7,707 nucleotides of DNA from Synechococcus sp. CO36386bin_37 (lineage in GTDB: Bacteria > Cyanobacteriota > Cyanobacteriia > PCC-6307 > Cyanobiaceae): positions 1 to 7,707 of the forward strand of contig WTGE01000413.1 of NCBI GenBank assembly GCA_011525445.1, given 5' to 3'. Each line of letters starts with the position of its first letter. Positions within the stretch are counted from its first letter, which is position 1. Both the position numbers and the translations under genes were made by a program. Positions 5,243 to 7,707 of the stretch are shown here, one piece after another. The notes below the pieces were generated by a model, which was given only the letters and a program-made list of their open reading frames with translations, did not search any database and was not told the DNA's origin.

Positions 5243-7057
5243 TTAAGAACCAGTCAGGCTGAGTAAGGTTGGGACAGGGGCATCGGGATTGTCTGGCATC
5301 GGCAGTAATTCACGCAACATGCGCGCATAGGTGAGATTCACATCCACAGTGGCCAACAATCGCCTTACTAAGGAATCAACAAGTTGCTCCTGGGTAATGG
5401 AAAGACTGATTTCGTCACTTAAGCCAGTCTGATACCTGAGTTGGGTGTCTCGAAAGGCTTCTTTGCTGGCTCCAACAGCCCGTCTGGCAGAGATCAGCTT
5501 GGCCAGACTCGCTTCATGATTCAAGAAGGCCCGTTCGAGTCGGAGGCGAATGTCATTCCTGGTGTTCGCATAGCGCTGAGCGATGGCTTGCTCTTGGAGT
5601 TTCAGAGCATTGACTTGGTTCAACGTTCCACCAGCGTCAAAGATCATCCAATTGAAGGCGAGCCCCAATGACCATTCGTAACCGCTGACCTGTTCCAGGG
5701 GCAGAAAAGTGGCTCCGCAACATCCTTCCCCAATGGTTGCCAGATCAAAGGTGCGTTCGACGGATCCCAAGCCACCGGCCGCTGCAAACAAGCTGAGTCG
5801 GGGTAGGAGTTGCGCTGCGGCTTCGTCTTGTCGTCGGATCAGGGCTTGTTGCGTGGCAAGGATTGCTTTGAGTTCAGGATTGTCCTGATAGGCCGCTAAG
5901 ACGGTTGTCTCCAGGTTGAGTGGCCATCGCGATTGCAGGGTGATGGCGTCGCTGGCGCTGGGGACAATGTCGCTCTGCAGATTGAGCACTGTCCAGAGTT
6001 GTCTGCGGGCTACAGCCCGATCGGCCAGGGCTTGGATCAAGCGTTCTTCGTCAGCAGCAACGACGCTGCTTCGTCTTAGAAGATCCACTCTTGGGACAAG
6101 GCCTGCCTGCTTGAGATCGAGCGTGTCTTCGAGAATGATGAGATCCGTTTTGACAATGGCATCACGAATGCGCACCAGTTGCTCCGCCTTCTGCAGGTTG
6201 TAATACGCCTCACTCACTTCAAGTTGAGTCGCTCGCAAGAGGTCCGCATAGATATTTTTCTCTCGTACCAATTGTGCTTCTGCTGCCCGAACCCGCGGTG
6301 TTCGGGCAAAGTCAACGATGTTGTAGTCGAGTTGAAGTCCTGCATTGGCAGAGACTCCATTCGCTACCGCACTGATTCCGCCTCCTGGTGCAATGTAAAA
6401 CGGACCTGAATTGGCACCAGAAACCTGCTTGCCGTCGTTCGTTAGTGCGAAGTTAGGAGATTGATCTTTGCTATTGAATAAGGATCCAAAGTTGTAGGTG
6501 TTATTTCCATAGGGGTTGTAAGTGGTCGTTCCGTTTTGAAAGCCATCCACATTGGCAAACATACTGATCGTTGGCCAATAGCGACTTGATTCAGAGGCAA
6601 TGCTGGCAGAACGTGATTGAATCAGATCTCTTTGAGCTTTTAAATTTGGGTTGTTTTTGAAAGCTATTTCAACTGCTTGCTCTAAGCTTACGGAGAGTAT
6701 TTGTGTTTTCGTTTCCGATAAAGTAGGTAAGCTCAATGGAGAGTTCGGTGGTGTCTTTTGTTCTGTCAGAACTCCAGAGGCAGGAGCGTTGATGTCAATC
6801 AAGAGTTGGGGTAACTCCAACGTTCTGAGATCGTCACTGCTTTCGATGGCCGGTGCAGGACGCATCAAGGTATCCACAGCATCAACTTGGCTCTCCAGTT
6901 GCTCCCAGCTCCTTTGCAGCTTTTCAGTCGTTTCTCCAACGTCAAGAAGAGACTCTTGTTGAGTCTGCGTCTCTCCAGGTTTGATCATTAGGCAAGAGAA
7001 TGCTAGCGCTGATAGGAGTGGGATAAGGACCAGATCACGTTGGAAACAATTCAACAC
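5243..7057 (-). CDS. TolC-type outer membrane efflux protein
   Basis: Outer membrane channel of type I secretion or drug efflux. The preferred start is the GTG at 7057 (604 residues), which gives a signal-like N-terminus (RDLVLIPLLSALAFSCL). The frame is open further to a GTG at 7117 (624 residues), but that puts polar residues before the signal. After the signal comes an unusual polar, Pro-rich stretch of about 90 residues, then the first outer-membrane-efflux repeat from about residue 121 (LSVSLEQAVEIAFKNNPNLK). An Asn/Gly-rich loop covers about 170-238, a second repeat begins near 381 (LETTVLAAYQDNPELKAIL), and the end has the family signature RYQTGLSDEISLSITQEQLV (about 541-560). A Cys-Cys pair lies at about 446-447 in the second extracellular-side loop. 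It is longer than typical TolC (about 490). It converges on the small membrane gene with 14 bp between and is probably the exit duct for the HlyD-type adaptor; pairing is inferred from proximity. Confidence 0.92.
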   Translation of the reverse strand: MLNCFQRDLVLIPLLSALAFSCLMIKPGETQTQQESLLDVGETTEKLQRSWEQLESQVDAVDTLMRPAPAIESSDDLRTLELPQLLIDINAPASGVLTEQKTPPNSPLSLPTLSETKTQILSVSLEQAVEIAFKNNPNLKAQRDLIQSRSASIASESSRYWPTISMFANVDGFQNGTTTYNPYGNNTYNFGSLFNSKDQSPNFALTNDGKQVSGANSGPFYIAPGGGISAVANGVSANAGLQLDYNIVDFARTPRVRAAEAQLVREKNIYADLLRATQLEVSEAYYNLQKAEQLVRIRDAIVKTDLIILEDTLDLKQAGLVPRVDLLRRSSVVAADEERLIQALADRAVARRQLWTVLNLQSDIVPSASDAITLQSRWPLNLETTVLAAYQDNPELKAILATQQALIRRQDEAAAQLLPRLSLFAAAGGLGSVERTFDLATIGEGCCGATFLPLEQVSGYEWSLGLAFNWMIFDAGGTLNQVNALKLQEQAIAQRYANTRNDIRLRLERAFLNHEASLAKLISARRAVGASKEAFRDTQLRYQTGLSDEISLSITQEQLVDSLVRRLLATVDVNLTYARMLRELLPMPDNPDAPVPTLLSLTGS

Positions 7058-7233
7058 TTGGCTTGGACAGGCTTGGACAGGTTGGTGACAGGTTTCGGTT
7101 GAGTTTTTTCCTGCCACTTTCGATGATTGATCGTCAACGATTTCTGCAAGTCAACCATGATGACGTATTTTGAATAATCCAGCTTTCTGCATTCACAAAC
7201 AATATTACCGAACTTGCCGGGAAAAGTCATCAT
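7051..7233 (-). CDS. 60-codon ORF upstream of and overlapping the tolC start
   Basis: Starts at tandem ATGs (7233, 7230) behind a good ribosome binding site (AAAGGA, nine or ten bases before the ATG), the best such site in the window. Its TGA (7053-7051) overlaps the GTG (7057-7055) and TTG (7054-7052) possible tolC starts in a GTGTTGA arrangement, a classical coupling geometry. The protein is polar and basic with three cysteines (Cys13, Cys15, Cys60) and no membrane helix, and I do not recognise it. Two readings are possible: a translated leader that feeds ribosomes to tolC, or the original N-terminus of the tolC product put out of frame by a change in the 10-bp tandem repeat near its end. 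Confidence 0.4.
   Translation of the reverse strand: MMTFPGKFGNIVCECRKLDYSKYVIMVDLQKSLTINHRKWQEKTQPKPVTNLSKPVQAKC
7061..7080. repeat. Perfect 10-bp tandem duplication near the tolC start
   Basis: GCTTGGACAG occurs twice in direct succession, followed by a degenerate third copy with one extra base (GTTGGTGACAG, 7081-7091). Because 10 is not a multiple of 3, gain or loss of one unit shifts the reading frame between the 60-codon ORF and tolC. Confidence 0.9.
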
Positions 7234-7322
7234 ATCTGTTCATCCTTTCGGGACTGGCTTCAGTGGAGATACGTAATGATGGTCTTGATTTGGTTGATTG
7301 TTGAATCCTGCCAGGACCTCAG
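7234..7322 (-). promoter_or_regulatory. Intergenic region before the 60-codon ORF and tolC
   Basis: 89 bp separate the stop of the right-edge gene from the ATG at 7233. It contains the AAAGGA ribosome binding site near its low-coordinate end and a small odd dyad (TCCTG-C-CAGGA) next to the upstream gene's stop. I see no convincing -35/-10 pair and no T-run terminator, so tolC could be read from this gap or from the upstream gene. Confidence 0.35.
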
Positions 7323-7707
7323 CTAGTCAGACAGTCTTGGTGCACTTGAACAGGTTTCAAGTAGGGCTGATCGGATATGATCGATTAAACTGTTTCGCAC
7401 CACTAATTGTCGCAATTGTTGTTGACTTATTAAATTTTTATTAGCCTTAATTGTTTGCTCTGAAACTTGTTCAATCCACTGTCTGGTCGAAAGGCAGGAA
7501 TGTTTTATTTCTCTTAAAAGTTTTGGATCTAGTTCTTGTTGAGTGATTGTTTTTGGGTTTTTCAATTCATGACTGATCTTACGAATATGGCTGCATAAAA
7601 TTTTAATCAGCTCAGCTTCTTCCAATGATAATTCTCGGCCTGCCTTGAATTTCTGACTTGGAATGCTGGGGCTTCTAATCGTCCAAAGCGAGGACAGGAG
7701 TTGTGAG
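7323..7707 (-). CDS. Protein of unknown function, C-terminal part (start beyond right edge)
   Basis: The frame is open from the window edge to the TAG at 7325-7323, giving 127 visible residues. A TTG at 7625 could be called as a start, but the frame continues sensibly past it (KAGRELSLEEAELIKIL), so I treat the gene as partial. The visible part is soluble, rich in Leu, Gln, Ser and Lys, and probably all helical, with LEEAELIKILCSHIRKISHE, a middle helix around RQWIEQVSEQTIKAN, and a final QQQLRQLVVRNSLIDHIRSA helix. Two cysteines (in ILCSH and HSCLS) have no metal-site spacing. No family is recognised. The DNA is much more AT-rich (about 36% GC at 7381-7500) than the lipA-recR block, suggesting a different history. 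It reads in the same direction as tolC, 89 bp upstream of the 60-codon ORF, and may belong to the same transcript. Confidence 0.55.
   Translation of the reverse strand, partial: SQLLSSLWTIRSPSIPSQKFKAGRELSLEEAELIKILCSHIRKISHELKNPKTITQQELDPKLLREIKHSCLSTRQWIEQVSEQTIKANKNLISQQQLRQLVVRNSLIDHIRSALLETCSSAPRLSD

Noticed and set aside
5223..5251. Possible bidirectional terminator between the small membrane gene and tolC (GGTT...AACC)
   Set aside because: Only four base pairs with a long loop; not a credible hairpin.
1..7707. CRISPR arrays, insertion sequences, tRNA or rRNA genes, integrase attachment sites
   Set aside because: No regularly spaced long direct repeats, transposase motifs, cloverleafs or rRNA-like stretches were seen on either strand.

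Overview
The window looks like a chromosomal piece of a marine picocyanobacterium (Synechococcus, or a higher-GC Prochlorococcus). The evidence is a PsbP-like thylakoid lipoprotein (CyanoP) divergent from a recR-lipA pair, compact gene packing, and moderate GC. By hand count GC is about 62% at 1201-1320 and about 36% at 7381-7500, so the two ends differ strongly. The genus is inferred, not proven.

Layout. (1) Positions 1-273, minus strand: the N-terminal part of a small single-pass membrane protein that runs off the left edge. (2) Positions 274-917: about 640 bp with no convincing gene, but with an AT-rich palindrome, three TTGTGCA repeats at 33-34 bp spacing, and a perfect 8-bp inverted repeat just before the next gene. 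(3) Positions 918-3571: a housekeeping block. It holds a GNAT-like hypothetical gene (+), then lipA and recR (minus strand, transcribed recR to lipA), then cyanoP (+, divergent from recR). The GNAT-like gene and lipA overlap by 19 bp tail to tail. (4) Positions 3572-3745: an AT-rich leader region with hairpins and a T8G8 homopolymer pair. (5) Positions 3746-7233: a secretion block. It holds an HlyD-type membrane fusion protein resembling the NHLP/NHLM bacteriocin-export family, a previously uncalled 56-residue two-helix membrane protein 13 bp downstream, and a convergent TolC-type outer membrane efflux gene. The tolC gene is preceded by a 60-codon ORF with a good ribosome binding site that ends on top of the preferred tolC start. 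(6) Positions 7323-7707, minus strand: the C-terminal part of an AT-rich gene of unknown function that enters from the right edge.

How the genes fit together. recR and lipA are core genes (recombinational repair; lipoate synthesis). CyanoP is an accessory photosystem II assembly lipoprotein. HlyD and TolC would supply the periplasmic adaptor and outer membrane channel of a type I export machine. No ABC transporter ATPase or substrate is in view, so the cargo is unknown. The most interesting signals are the 10-bp tandem repeat at the start of tolC, where one more copy would fuse the 60-codon ORF in frame to TolC; the hairpin plus T8G8 leader before hlyD; and the tiny membrane protein paired with HlyD.
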